Assembly (NCBI GenBank): GCA_031255875.1
Contig: JAIRRR010000213.1
Location: 1 to 7,882, forward strand
DNA length: 7,882 nucleotides
Source: Treponema sp.
Lineage (GTDB): Bacteria; Spirochaetota; Spirochaetia; Treponematales; Breznakiellaceae
Reading direction: 5' to 3'
The first letter of the stretch is position 1. Every line of letters starts with the position of its first letter. Under the pieces are notes generated by a model. The model was not told where the DNA came from. It did not search any database and saw only the letters and a list, made by a program, of their open reading frames with translations. Of the stretch, positions 1 through 7,142 are shown one piece after another. A program made the translations under genes and the position numbers.

Positions 1-2495
1 TCCCCGTAGATTTCCCGGTAGACATCGAAATAAGACAGACCTTCCTCCGACCCGGTCGAAGCCGGGCGTCTTGCCAGAACGGCCTTGCGGCACAGGAGCG
101 AAAGCGGCTCCCCGGCGTCAAGCCGCCTCTGCCGGTACTCTTTTTCCCGGGCGGCCCCGACCGTGTCCGTAGCGCCGGCGCTGCTTGAGCGGTACTCATA
201 ACCCCAGAGCAGGGACGCGGCGGAATGTTTTTTTGTCCCGGGCGCTATGCTCACTTTTATGGCGCCGGTCACCGTTATGCCCGAGGGCAGCCGGGGGTTG
301 ACGCGGCGGACAAATTCTTCGGCGCCCATGCCGGGTTCAAGGTCCGCCGTGGCTATTTCCCCCTCCGCCGCGATTCCGACGGAAAGCGGGGACGCGAAAT
401 CGAGTTTTGCCAGGGGGTTGAAGCCCTGTGTAAAGAGCACGGGGATCCCGGCGCGGCACATCGTCATGGAAAAAACTTCTATCAGCGAAAGATGGGGAAG
501 CCAGACCGCGCTCCCCTCTTTGCTAAAGGAAAAGACGATACGGCAGGTTTCCGGGTCCGCAGGATTCCCTCGCCCGGCCGTATGTTCGCCGGTTTTGCCC
601 GGAGGGGCTATAGCGCCATTGTTTTGCCGCAGCGGCCCGGCCTCCGTTTTTTCAACATACGCCGGGCGAGGAATGTTTTCGCCGGTGCCGAGGTTTTCCG
701 CGATACGGCCCCGGCCCGGGCAGATGCCGCAGGGGTGAGCGCACTTTTCGGCGCAGGGCTCCGTCGCCCTGGCGCACAGGGAATTTTCGTATTCCCGGCA
801 CAGATACCCGGGCAAGACGCCCGAATCAATACAGCCCCAGGGCGGGGCCGGGCACTGCTTTTCCCCGGCGTTTTCCCCGCCAAGTATTTCGCTTACAAGG
901 GCCTCGTTCCGGGAAAAGATTTCGCGCCACACATCCTCCTTGAAGAATTCGTCCCAGGCGTCAAGGCGGCAGCCCCGGAGGAAGGCCTCCTCAGCCAGCT
1001 CCCCTGCCCGCCCGTCGCCCCGGCTTAGAACGCCCTCGATCACGGCGGTGAATGGGTTTGCCGTGCTCACCTTGTGCCCCAGGGGCTTGAGCCTGGCGCG
1101 TATATAGTCGAGTTTGTTTTTCGCCTCCCCCTCGCCAATCTGCGCGCAGAACTGGTAGGGCGTGTGCGGTTTGGGGACAAAGGGGCCGACGTTTATGTTA
1201 AAATGAGTGCGGGTTCTCCGGCCCACGTCCGCGATAAAGTCTGCGATTTCCTCTTCCTCCCGCGCGGGGCCGGCCGCTGTCTCCCGGAGGGGAAGGCCGA
1301 TCATAAAGTAGAATTTCGCGCCCCGCCAGCCGTTTTTCCGGGCTTCGTTTATTATCGAAACAACAGAATCCCGGGAAACGCATTTGTTTACGGCAAGCTG
1401 CCCCAGATCATTCGGAGTCTCCACCGCGAAGGTAAGGCCGCTCCTGCGGATGCGGGACACTTTTTCCAGAATGGGCAGGGAAAAGGTGGACACCTTCAGG
1501 GAAGGGAGCTGGAAGGAAATATGCCGGGGGGAGAATTCGCGGGCAAGCGTTTCCAAAAGGCCGCCTATATTGCGGTAGTCCCCGGTGGAAAGCGAGGAGA
1601 GGCTGATCTCCCGGTAGCCGCCCTCTTCGATAAAGGCGCGGGCCTCTCCGGCGACAACGGCGGCGTCTTTCTGCCGCATGGGCCGGTACCAGATTCCGGC
1701 GTGGCAGAAACGGCAGCCCGAAGGGCAGCCGCGCATAATCTCCACCGCGCCGTGGTGCTGGACTGTCTTCATGCTGGGGACCGGGAAAACTGCGGCGGCG
1801 GCCCCGCGTTTGGCAAAGGCGGTATCAACGGCGCGCAGAGCCTTTTCCTTGCCGACCGCCCACACGGAGGGATGTGCGCGGAGCAGGGAAAGAAGGGCCG
1901 CCCTCCCCTCCCCTGCCTTTTTCATTTCCGCCATTTTTCCGGCAAGCTCGAAAAAACCGCCTTCCGCTTCCCCAATCCAGAACGCGTCGATAAAACGCTC
2001 GTATGGCCGGGGGTTGGAAACGCAGGGCCCGCCCATGATCACCAGGGGATCGGATTCGCCCCTTTCGGCGGAGCGCAGGGGTATGGAAGCGGCGCCGAGC
2101 ATGGAAAGGACGCCCGAAATCCCCAGCTCGTAACTCAGGGTGAAGCAAAGCAGATCAAGGTCCTTAAGGCTGATCCCGGTATCAAGCCCGTAAAGCGGCA
2201 GCCCCTGCTCGCTGAGGAGCTTTTCAAAATCAGGGGCCGGGGCAAAGGCCCGGTCGCAGACTATGCCGGGAATGCGGTTCAAGCGGTTGTAGAGGATGCG
2301 CACGGCCTGGTTCGACATGCCGATTTCGTAAAGGTCGGGGAAGGCGGCCGCCAGGTAAAGGACGGACCCCTCCGGCGCGGCGGAAGGGATCCTGGCAAGC
2401 CTTCCGTACTCGCCGCCGGCGTAACGCGCGGGTTTTTCCACTGTAGCGAGAAGATCCCCCAAATCCTTTACCGGATCAACAAAACGCCTGCCCAT
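1..2495 (-). CDS. Radical SAM protein, B12-binding-like N-terminus fused to DUF2344 (TIGR03960 + TIGR03936 type), 3' end outside the window
   Basis: The frame is open from ATG 2495-2493 to position 1 without a stop, giving 831 complete codons; the last residues lie outside. An in-frame TAA at 2519-2517 with no start codon between fixes the start. A Shine-Dalgarno is weak: AAGAAGGT ends about 15 nt upstream. In order I see: a B12-binding-like region (about 40-235) with FPDLYEIGMS at 52-61 and VIMGGP at 152-157, but no cobalamin DxHxxG motif; a radical SAM core with CPSGCRFC giving C257, C261 and C264 for the 4Fe-4S cluster; EISLSSLSTGDY at 296-307; GPFVPKPHTPYQF at 437-449; a cysteine-rich stretch at 548-592; a Gly/Pro-rich linker at about 595-648; and a DUF2344-like domain from about 651 with TQGFNP at 689-694. 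Family knowledge: widespread, reaction unknown; the name 'B12-binding' is by homology only. It starts 4 nt after rodA, so it is probably co-transcribed with the wall-elongation genes. Family assignment is secure; function is not assigned. Confidence 0.9.
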   Translation of the reverse strand, partial: MGRRFVDPVKDLGDLLATVEKPARYAGGEYGRLARIPSAAPEGSVLYLAAAFPDLYEIGMSNQAVRILYNRLNRIPGIVCDRAFAPAPDFEKLLSEQGLPLYGLDTGISLKDLDLLCFTLSYELGISGVLSMLGAASIPLRSAERGESDPLVIMGGPCVSNPRPYERFIDAFWIGEAEGGFFELAGKMAEMKKAGEGRAALLSLLRAHPSVWAVGKEKALRAVDTAFAKRGAAAAVFPVPSMKTVQHHGAVEIMRGCPSGCRFCHAGIWYRPMRQKDAAVVAGEARAFIEEGGYREISLSSLSTGDYRNIGGLLETLAREFSPRHISFQLPSLKVSTFSLPILEKVSRIRRSGLTFAVETPNDLGQLAVNKCVSRDSVVSIINEARKNGWRGAKFYFMIGLPLRETAAGPAREEEEIADFIADVGRRTRTHFNINVGPFVPKPHTPYQFCAQIGEGEAKNKLDYIRARLKPLGHKVSTANPFTAVIEGVLSRGDGRAGELAEEAFLRGCRLDAWDEFFKEDVWREIFSRNEALVSEILGGENAGEKQCPAPPWGCIDSGVLPGYLCREYENSLCARATEPCAEKCAHPCGICPGRGRIAENLGTGENIPRPAYVEKTEAGPLRQNNGAIAPPGKTGEHTAGRGNPADPETCRIVFSFSKEGSAVWLPHLSLIEVFSMTMCRAGIPVLFTQGFNPLAKLDFASPLSVGIAAEGEIATADLEPGMGAEEFVRRVNPRLPSGITVTGAIKVSIAPGTKKHSAASLLWGYEYRSSSAGATDTVGAAREKEYRQRRLDAGEPLSLLCRKAVLARRPASTGSEEGLSYFDVYREIYG

Positions 2496-2499
2496 AAGA

Positions 2500-3810
2500 T
2501 CAGTGCTGGTACCTTCTTATGTAAATGCTCAGGGCAAGACCGATGCCCGACATGGCGGTGATCATGGCGGAGCCCCCGTAGGACATGAACAGCAGCGGTA
2601 TTCCGGTAATGGGCATGATCCCCATGGTCATCCCCACATTGATGAGAAAGTGAAAAATATAAACCGAGGAAAGGCCGGCGGCAATAAGGGAGCCGAATGT
2701 ATCGCTCGTGGTTTTTACGATTCTGATTAAACGGAGGCTTATCAAGAGGAAAAGGGCTAAGGCCAGAATGCCCCCCGCGTAACCCCATTCCTCGGTGTAT
2801 ATCGAAAAGATAAAGTCGGTGCTCTGCTGGGGCAGGAAGCGGTAGTGGCTCTGCGTCCCCTGGAGATAACCCTTGCCCCACAGGCCGCCGGACCCTATGG
2901 CGGTAATTGACTGGATAATATTCCAGCCCGAACCCTGGGGATCTACGTTAGGATCGAGAAATACGATGAGCCGCATAATCTGATAATCCTTGAGCACCTT
3001 GTGGGACAGGAAAGACAGGGCCAGCGACAGTATTACTACCGCCGCCGCATAGATTATCCAGTAGAAGTACCGTTTCTTGTAGCGGAGAAGGCCGAAGAGC
3101 GCGATAAGGAGCACGATAAAGAGCGACAGGATGGTCGCCGCGACAAAGCGGAAATTCATCAGTATATGCAGGGAAGAAGACGCGTTCCGCATGATATAGG
3201 TTTGCCACAGGGGCAGTCCCATAAGAAAACCTGTAAGCGCGATGCAGATGCCGAAGAACAGTATGTACTTTATGGAGATCCCCGCGATAAAGGTCATTAC
3301 AAGCAGGATGGGGATAAAAACGAGGGAGGTCCCGAAATCCGGCTGGAGCAGAATCAAAACCATCGGGATAAATACGATAAGGCAGGAAATGGCAAAGCGC
3401 AGGAAAGTTCTGGGGTTCCGCCTGGAGGAATCCAGATACCGGGCAAGGAGGACGATGGTTGTTATTTTGGCGAATTCCGAAGGCTGGATGCCGAAAGAGC
3501 CGATGCCGATCCATGCGCGGGCTCCCGACACGGTGCGGCCGAACAGGCATGTATAGGCGAGAAGCGCGAGGGTGCCCAGGTAAAGGTACGCCGATACTTC
3601 ATAGAGGCGCCGGTAATTGACCAGGGCCAGGGCCAGCGCCAGGACCACGCCGAAAGAGGCAAAGATTATCTGCCTTACGTATTCGTCCGACACCTGGACG
3701 CCCGAGGCGTTAATGCCTGAAGAATAAATAAAGAGGATTCCGAAAACAGAAAGTACAATAGCCGAAAGAAACAGCGCATAGTCTATTCCCAGGATATTTT
3801 GCAGCCGCAT
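2500..3810 (-). CDS. rodA: RodA, SEDS peptidoglycan glycosyltransferase
   Basis: A 436-residue polytopic inner-membrane protein. SEDS proteins polymerise lipid II into glycan strands and pair with a class B PBP; RodA pairs with PBP2, encoded just upstream. Family landmarks are all present: W100 in the ARAWIGIG segment, QPSEFAK at 109-115, QPDFGTS at 156-162, FLDPNVDPQGSGW at 284-296 in the large periplasmic loop, GSGGLWGKG at 306-314, GTQS at 318-321, FLPQQSTDFIF at 325-335, NVGM at 391-394, and GIPLLFMSYGGS at 403-414. D290 is my candidate for the essential loop Asp (E. coli D262 by remembered alignment). The protein is longer than the 370-400 residues usual for RodA: about 65 residues with two extra hydrophobic segments (about 222-242 and 250-268) sit between QPDFG and the catalytic loop. 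The ATG at 3810-3808 overlaps the mrdA stop as TAATG, preceded by a GGGGCGGCGGGA purine-rich stretch that can act as ribosome binding site. FtsW is the alternative, but pairing with mrdA and mreBCD favours RodA. Confidence 0.96.
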   Translation of the reverse strand: MRLQNILGIDYALFLSAIVLSVFGILFIYSSGINASGVQVSDEYVRQIIFASFGVVLALALALVNYRRLYEVSAYLYLGTLALLAYTCLFGRTVSGARAWIGIGSFGIQPSEFAKITTIVLLARYLDSSRRNPRTFLRFAISCLIVFIPMVLILLQPDFGTSLVFIPILLVMTFIAGISIKYILFFGICIALTGFLMGLPLWQTYIMRNASSSLHILMNFRFVAATILSLFIVLLIALFGLLRYKKRYFYWIIYAAAVVILSLALSFLSHKVLKDYQIMRLIVFLDPNVDPQGSGWNIIQSITAIGSGGLWGKGYLQGTQSHYRFLPQQSTDFIFSIYTEEWGYAGGILALALFLLISLRLIRIVKTTSDTFGSLIAAGLSSVYIFHFLINVGMTMGIMPITGIPLLFMSYGGSAMITAMSGIGLALSIYIRRYQH

Positions 3811-3812
3811 TA
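3808..3812 (-). other. TAATG stop-start overlap coupling mrdA to rodA
   Basis: The mrdA stop TAA (3812-3810) shares its last A with the rodA ATG (3810-3808). Such a one-base overlap is typical of translational coupling and would keep the PBP2 transpeptidase and its RodA glycosyltransferase partner in a fixed ratio. The overlap is seen directly; the coupling is inferred. Confidence 0.8.
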
Positions 3813-5696
3813 TTCCCGCCGCCCCTGAACCGGCATGATATACTGGAAATTAAGAGCGCGGACCGCATCTTCGTAGCTCTGCCCGGCGAATATGCCCTGG
3901 AATATGATGGCCGACGCGTAGGGGGCCCACCACTCCCAGTCGTTTACCGCTTCGACAATAATGGACACCACCACGCGCTCTTCCGGATTATCGGTCCGGT
4001 AGGGGGCAAAGGCCGTAAACCAGGAGTGCCACCTGTTCTGCAGCCCGACTTCCCCGGTCCCGGTCTTTCCCGCGATCTCCACGGACCCGATGTTCAGGGG
4101 GAACCGGGCGGTCCCCTCGCTGATAACGGAACGCATATCCTGGCGTACCCTGGCGAGCACTTCCCGGTCAATATCGCCTTCGTGCAGTATCTCGGGCTGG
4201 GCATTCTGCTCCACCGCGCCGGTCAGGGGATCGCGCACTTCCTTGAGAAGATGGGGCTTGTAGATGATCCCGTCGTTTACCACCATAGCCACCATATTGG
4301 CCATTTGCACGGGGGTAACCAGGGTATAGCCCTGGCCGATGGACATATTCATCGTGTCGCCGCCGAGCCACCGTTCGTGGAAACGCCTGTCCTTCCACTG
4401 GGGGGTCGGGATAAAACCGGCGATTTCGCCGGGAAGATCGACGCCGGTCAATTCCCCGTAGCCGTATTTCCGGGCATAGTTCACGATGCGCTCAACGCCG
4501 AGGTAATCCCGGCCCACGATCCAGTAGTAAATATCGCAGGACTGGGCCATGGCCCGCTGTAAGTTGAGCCGGCCGTGGCCCGGCCTCCTGATATGGCAGC
4601 GCCAGAGCCGGTCGCCGTAGGAAAGCTCCCCCAGGCAGTTGATGGTTTGTTCCGGGGAGAACACGTTTTCCGCGAGGATTCCGGTCGTCATGACAACCTT
4701 AAAGGTGGACGCCGGCGGGTAACTTGACTGTATGGCCCTGTTTAAGAGGGGCTTGTTCGGATCGTTTATCAGGAGCTGGTAATCGGCGTCAAAATCGGTG
4801 CGGCTGAATATGTTCGGATTGTACCAGGGGTAGGATACCATGGCGAGTATCTCGCCGGTAGACGGCCTCATAACCACCACCGCCCCCATGCGTTTTCCCA
4901 GGGCTTTTTCCGCGAGGGTTTGCACGGAACGGTCGATGGTGAGCACCAGGTTTTTCCCCATCTGCGGGGATTCCCGTATGTAGTTTGTGTCGCGCGCGAT
5001 ACGCCTGCCCCGGACATCGACCGTCCGGGTTTCCCGCCCTTTTTTCCCGCGCAGAATCTCGTCGTACTGCCGTTCTATCCCCGCCTTGCCGATTATGTCC
5101 CCCTGCTGGTAACCCCGGTTGTAGAGCATGGTAAGCTCGTCCCGGGTAATATTCCCCACGTAGCCGATGATATGGGAAAGGCTCTCCAGGCCGATGTAGT
5201 TCCTGACGGGCTTGGACTGCCAGGAAACCCCCGGAAGGGCGTCCGCGTTTTCCGCTATAGTGGCGACCGTGTTAAACGGGACATTGACGGCGACCTCGAC
5301 CGGCTGGTAAAGGTAATAATACTGGGCGGGAATTCTCCTGTCGATCTGTTCCCGGCTTATTCCGAGGATTCTGGCCGTGCGGCTGATCACCTCGGACATC
5401 CTGTCCTTGGGCACCTCCGCCGGGGTAATATTCACGGCAAAAGAATCGGTGTTGAGCACCAGGGGCTGGTCGAAATTCCGGTCGTAAATTTCACCCCGCT
5501 GGGCGTTTAGCACGGTGGTCTGGCGGGCTATGTTCTGGGCGCGGCTGACGTACATTTCGCCGTTCAGTATCTGCATCGCGAACAATTGGACACCGTACAG
5601 CACGAAGATCAGGATAAAAACAACCTGGAGCACCCGCATTCGAAACTGGGGTTTTTCCTCGTCAAGGGGTTCCGGCCCCGGCAGGAATGACAACAT
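3810..5696 (-). CDS. mrdA: Penicillin-binding protein 2, class B transpeptidase of the elongasome
   Basis: 628 residues, close to E. coli PBP2 (about 630). It cross-links peptidoglycan in the periplasm during lateral wall growth and is the target of mecillinam-type beta-lactams. An N-terminal cytoplasmic tail is followed by one membrane anchor at about 24-42, then the pedestal/dimerisation region with RGEIYDRNF at 67-75 and the GKAGIERQYD motif at 203-212, then the transpeptidase domain from about 255. Catalytic motifs: SxxK as STFK with nucleophile S330 and K333; the second motif as SCD at 386-388, the SxD form usual for PBP2 rather than SxN; and KTGT at 544-547. C354 and C367 bracket the stretch before GHG (373-375), a cysteine pair I recall from many PBP2s. 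No GT51 domain, so it depends on RodA for glycan strands. The ATG at 5696-5694 directly follows the mreD stop, with AAAAGGGAAAG just upstream as ribosome binding site. PBP3/FtsI is the alternative, but the SxD motif and neighbours favour PBP2. Confidence 0.96.
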   Translation of the reverse strand: MLSFLPGPEPLDEEKPQFRMRVLQVVFILIFVLYGVQLFAMQILNGEMYVSRAQNIARQTTVLNAQRGEIYDRNFDQPLVLNTDSFAVNITPAEVPKDRMSEVISRTARILGISREQIDRRIPAQYYYLYQPVEVAVNVPFNTVATIAENADALPGVSWQSKPVRNYIGLESLSHIIGYVGNITRDELTMLYNRGYQQGDIIGKAGIERQYDEILRGKKGRETRTVDVRGRRIARDTNYIRESPQMGKNLVLTIDRSVQTLAEKALGKRMGAVVVMRPSTGEILAMVSYPWYNPNIFSRTDFDADYQLLINDPNKPLLNRAIQSSYPPASTFKVVMTTGILAENVFSPEQTINCLGELSYGDRLWRCHIRRPGHGRLNLQRAMAQSCDIYYWIVGRDYLGVERIVNYARKYGYGELTGVDLPGEIAGFIPTPQWKDRRFHERWLGGDTMNMSIGQGYTLVTPVQMANMVAMVVNDGIIYKPHLLKEVRDPLTGAVEQNAQPEILHEGDIDREVLARVRQDMRSVISEGTARFPLNIGSVEIAGKTGTGEVGLQNRWHSWFTAFAPYRTDNPEERVVVSIIVEAVNDWEWWAPYASAIIFQGIFAGQSYEDAVRALNFQYIMPVQGRRE

Positions 5697-6200
5697 TTAG
5701 CTTTCCCTTTTCCCGATAAGGAGAGTATTGAAGAGTCTTAAAAGACCGAACAAGAGAGGCGCGATAAGGGTATTGATCGCCAATTCGATCCACAGGGTGC
5801 TTTCGGAAAGCGCGTAAGACGGGATCGCGCCGGAAAAGAGCATATGCAAAACAAAATACAGCACCGCCTTGATCGCCGTCGCCCCGGCGCAGAGGGCCAT
5901 GGGAAGAAAAAAACTGTCCAGAAAAAAAGTGCCGTTCATGCGCCCGGCAAGGGCCCCGACCAGGGTGCGTACAAAGGCGTTGAGTCCGAGCGGGGCGGCC
6001 GAAAGGAAATCAAGCATGATGCCCGAGCAAAAGCCCGAAAGCTGCCCGGTCATGGCGCCGTTCTGGTAAGCGGCAAAAACCAGTATCCCCAGGGCAAGGT
6101 CCGGCACCGCGTGATCGACGGCAAGGCGGGCCAGCAGCGTTGACTGCAGGATTCCGGCAATAACGGAAAAGACCGTTGTCCAGATTACGTTCTTAGCCAT
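5697..6200 (-). CDS. mreD: MreD, rod shape-determining membrane protein
   Basis: 167 residues from ATG 6200-6198, nearly all hydrophobic, with about five membrane segments (roughly 5-28, 32-46, 50-66, 73-88, 98-122 and 135-160, some probably merging). MreD proteins are usually 160-180 residues. Family features seen: PDL at 33-35 in the second segment, then a Gly-rich stretch with GFCSGIMLDFLSAAPLG at 56-72, matching the conserved G..D....LG pattern. It acts in the inner membrane, bridging MreC and the RodA-PBP2 synthase to MreB; it has no known enzymatic activity. The frame stays open upstream to an ATG at 6287, which would give 196 residues, but that extension is very Arg/Pro-rich (RRIRKRPAARRPP), lies wholly inside mreC and resembles no MreD N-terminus, so I take the internal start. 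The chosen start overlaps the mreC stop by 8 nt. A GTG directly before the ATG is also possible and adds one residue. Confidence 0.92.
   Translation of the reverse strand: MAKNVIWTTVFSVIAGILQSTLLARLAVDHAVPDLALGILVFAAYQNGAMTGQLSGFCSGIMLDFLSAAPLGLNAFVRTLVGALAGRMNGTFFLDSFFLPMALCAGATAIKAVLYFVLHMLFSGAIPSYALSESTLWIELAINTLIAPLLFGLLRLFNTLLIGKRES
6193..6200 (-). other. 8-nt mreC/mreD overlap (ATGGCTAA)
   Basis: The mreD start ATG (6200-6198) precedes the mreC stop TAA (6195-6193) in a different frame, reading ATGGCTAA. A G-rich stretch (GGCGGGGCCGG) immediately upstream within mreC could serve as ribosome binding site. The overlap is direct evidence; re-initiation by terminating ribosomes is the likely way mreD is translated. 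Confidence 0.75.
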
Positions 6201-7137
6201 CACCGGCCCCGCCGAACCCGGCAAGCGCCGCATTGTCGGAGGACGCCGCGCTGCCGGGCGTTTCCGAATCCGGCGATGCCGCGTCAATCACGAATACATA
6301 TTCCAGCCGGGAAAAATCAAGGACAGACTCCAGTTCCACCTCCATGGAAGTTTCGTCTTCCTTGTAAAATATCCTGCTTATCCGGCCGATATTGATTCCC
6401 GCAGGGTATACCGCGCCGTAGCCCCCGCCTATGCCGCTCGTGATCACCATATCCCCGAAGCGGATATCGTCCCGGGCGCGCTTGCTGATAAGCCGCATGA
6501 GCAGGGGGTACTCGCTTTTGCCCTGGCCCTCCGCAAGGCCTTCGTAGCGCGAGGAGGCAAAGCGCGCGGGGACAAAAGAACTTGCGTCGTATACGGGCAT
6601 CACCAGGCTTTCAAACTGGCCCGCCTGGATCACCTTTCCCGCCAGGGCCTGGACGCCGTCCTGAAACGTGATAACCGCCATATTGTAGGCAACCCCGTCG
6701 TGCCTGCCCTTGTTGATCACGAAAGCCGAAAAGAGGTTGTCCGGATCGCGGCCGATTATTTCTGCGGGATAATGCCGGTAGGGGATCTGCTGCGAAAAGC
6801 CGAGCAGTTCCCGGAAGCGGTAGTTTTCCTGTCGTATCTCCGCCGCGCTCCGCTCAAGCTGTTCGTACCGCGCGACCCGCTCGGTAAGCTCCGCGTACTC
6901 CTTTTGCAGCGCCGCAAGCTCCTGTATGGAATTAACCGTCCGCGCAATCCGCGAGGAGACGCCGTATACCCCTCCGCGAACCCCCGAAAATATGGAAAGC
7001 CCTACGTTTTTAAAATTTACCACAAAGCTCAGCGTGGAAAAAAAGAGCAGGCCGAACGAAAAAAGGGAAAGGACGGCGAACACGTAGATATCCGCGTTGA
7101 GCTTCCTCTTCTTCCTCCGCTCCCTCCCGAGTTTCAT
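6193..7137 (-). CDS. mreC: MreC, periplasmic rod shape-determining scaffold
   Basis: 314 residues, within the usual MreC range (about 270-370). The topology is classic: a short, very basic cytoplasmic N-terminus (residues 1-13, mostly Arg/Lys), one membrane segment at about 17-40, a periplasmic coiled coil at about 68-112 rich in Glu, Arg, Leu and Ala, then the two beta-barrel region with AEIIGRDPDNLFSAF at 125-139, GDMVITSGIGGGYGAVYPAG at 228-247 and IGRISRI at 250-256, all typical of the family. MreC bridges MreB to PBP2/RodA in the periplasm and is thought to activate PBP2. The C-terminal 27 residues (about 288-314) are a low-complexity Ala/Gly/Ser/Asp tail, probably disordered; part of it is encoded where the longer mreD frame overlaps. 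The ATG at 7137-7135 lies 5 nt after the mreB stop and has no strong Shine-Dalgarno (only a CGGT-like match), so translation probably depends on ribosomes finishing mreB. Confidence 0.95.
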   Translation of the reverse strand: MKLGRERRKKRKLNADIYVFAVLSLFSFGLLFFSTLSFVVNFKNVGLSIFSGVRGGVYGVSSRIARTVNSIQELAALQKEYAELTERVARYEQLERSAAEIRQENYRFRELLGFSQQIPYRHYPAEIIGRDPDNLFSAFVINKGRHDGVAYNMAVITFQDGVQALAGKVIQAGQFESLVMPVYDASSFVPARFASSRYEGLAEGQGKSEYPLLMRLISKRARDDIRFGDMVITSGIGGGYGAVYPAGINIGRISRIFYKEDETSMEVELESVLDFSRLEYVFVIDAASPDSETPGSAASSDNAALAGFGGAGDG

Positions 7138-7142
7138 AAAGA

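Noticed and set aside
40..240. Possible frameshift or pseudogene in the radical SAM gene, because it has no stop in the window.
   Set aside because: The frame was read by hand through to position 1 and stays open with DUF2344-like sequence; the missing stop is simply the window edge.
225..1028. A 267-codon plus-strand open frame.
   Set aside because: It is antisense to the C-terminal part of the radical SAM/DUF2344 protein, with low-complexity Gly/Arg/Ala composition and no motif. It is a shadow frame.
1074..2561. A 495-codon open frame on the plus strand opposite the radical SAM gene.
   Set aside because: It is exactly antisense to a recognisable conserved protein, has no family resemblance, and is rich in Gly/Ala/Arg/Pro as expected from complementing GC-rich codons. 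It even runs into the end of rodA.
2468..2881. A 137-codon minus-strand frame overlapping the rodA 3' end and the start of the radical SAM gene.
   Set aside because: It is out of frame with both conserved genes, His/Arg/Pro-rich and without any motif. It is a shadow.
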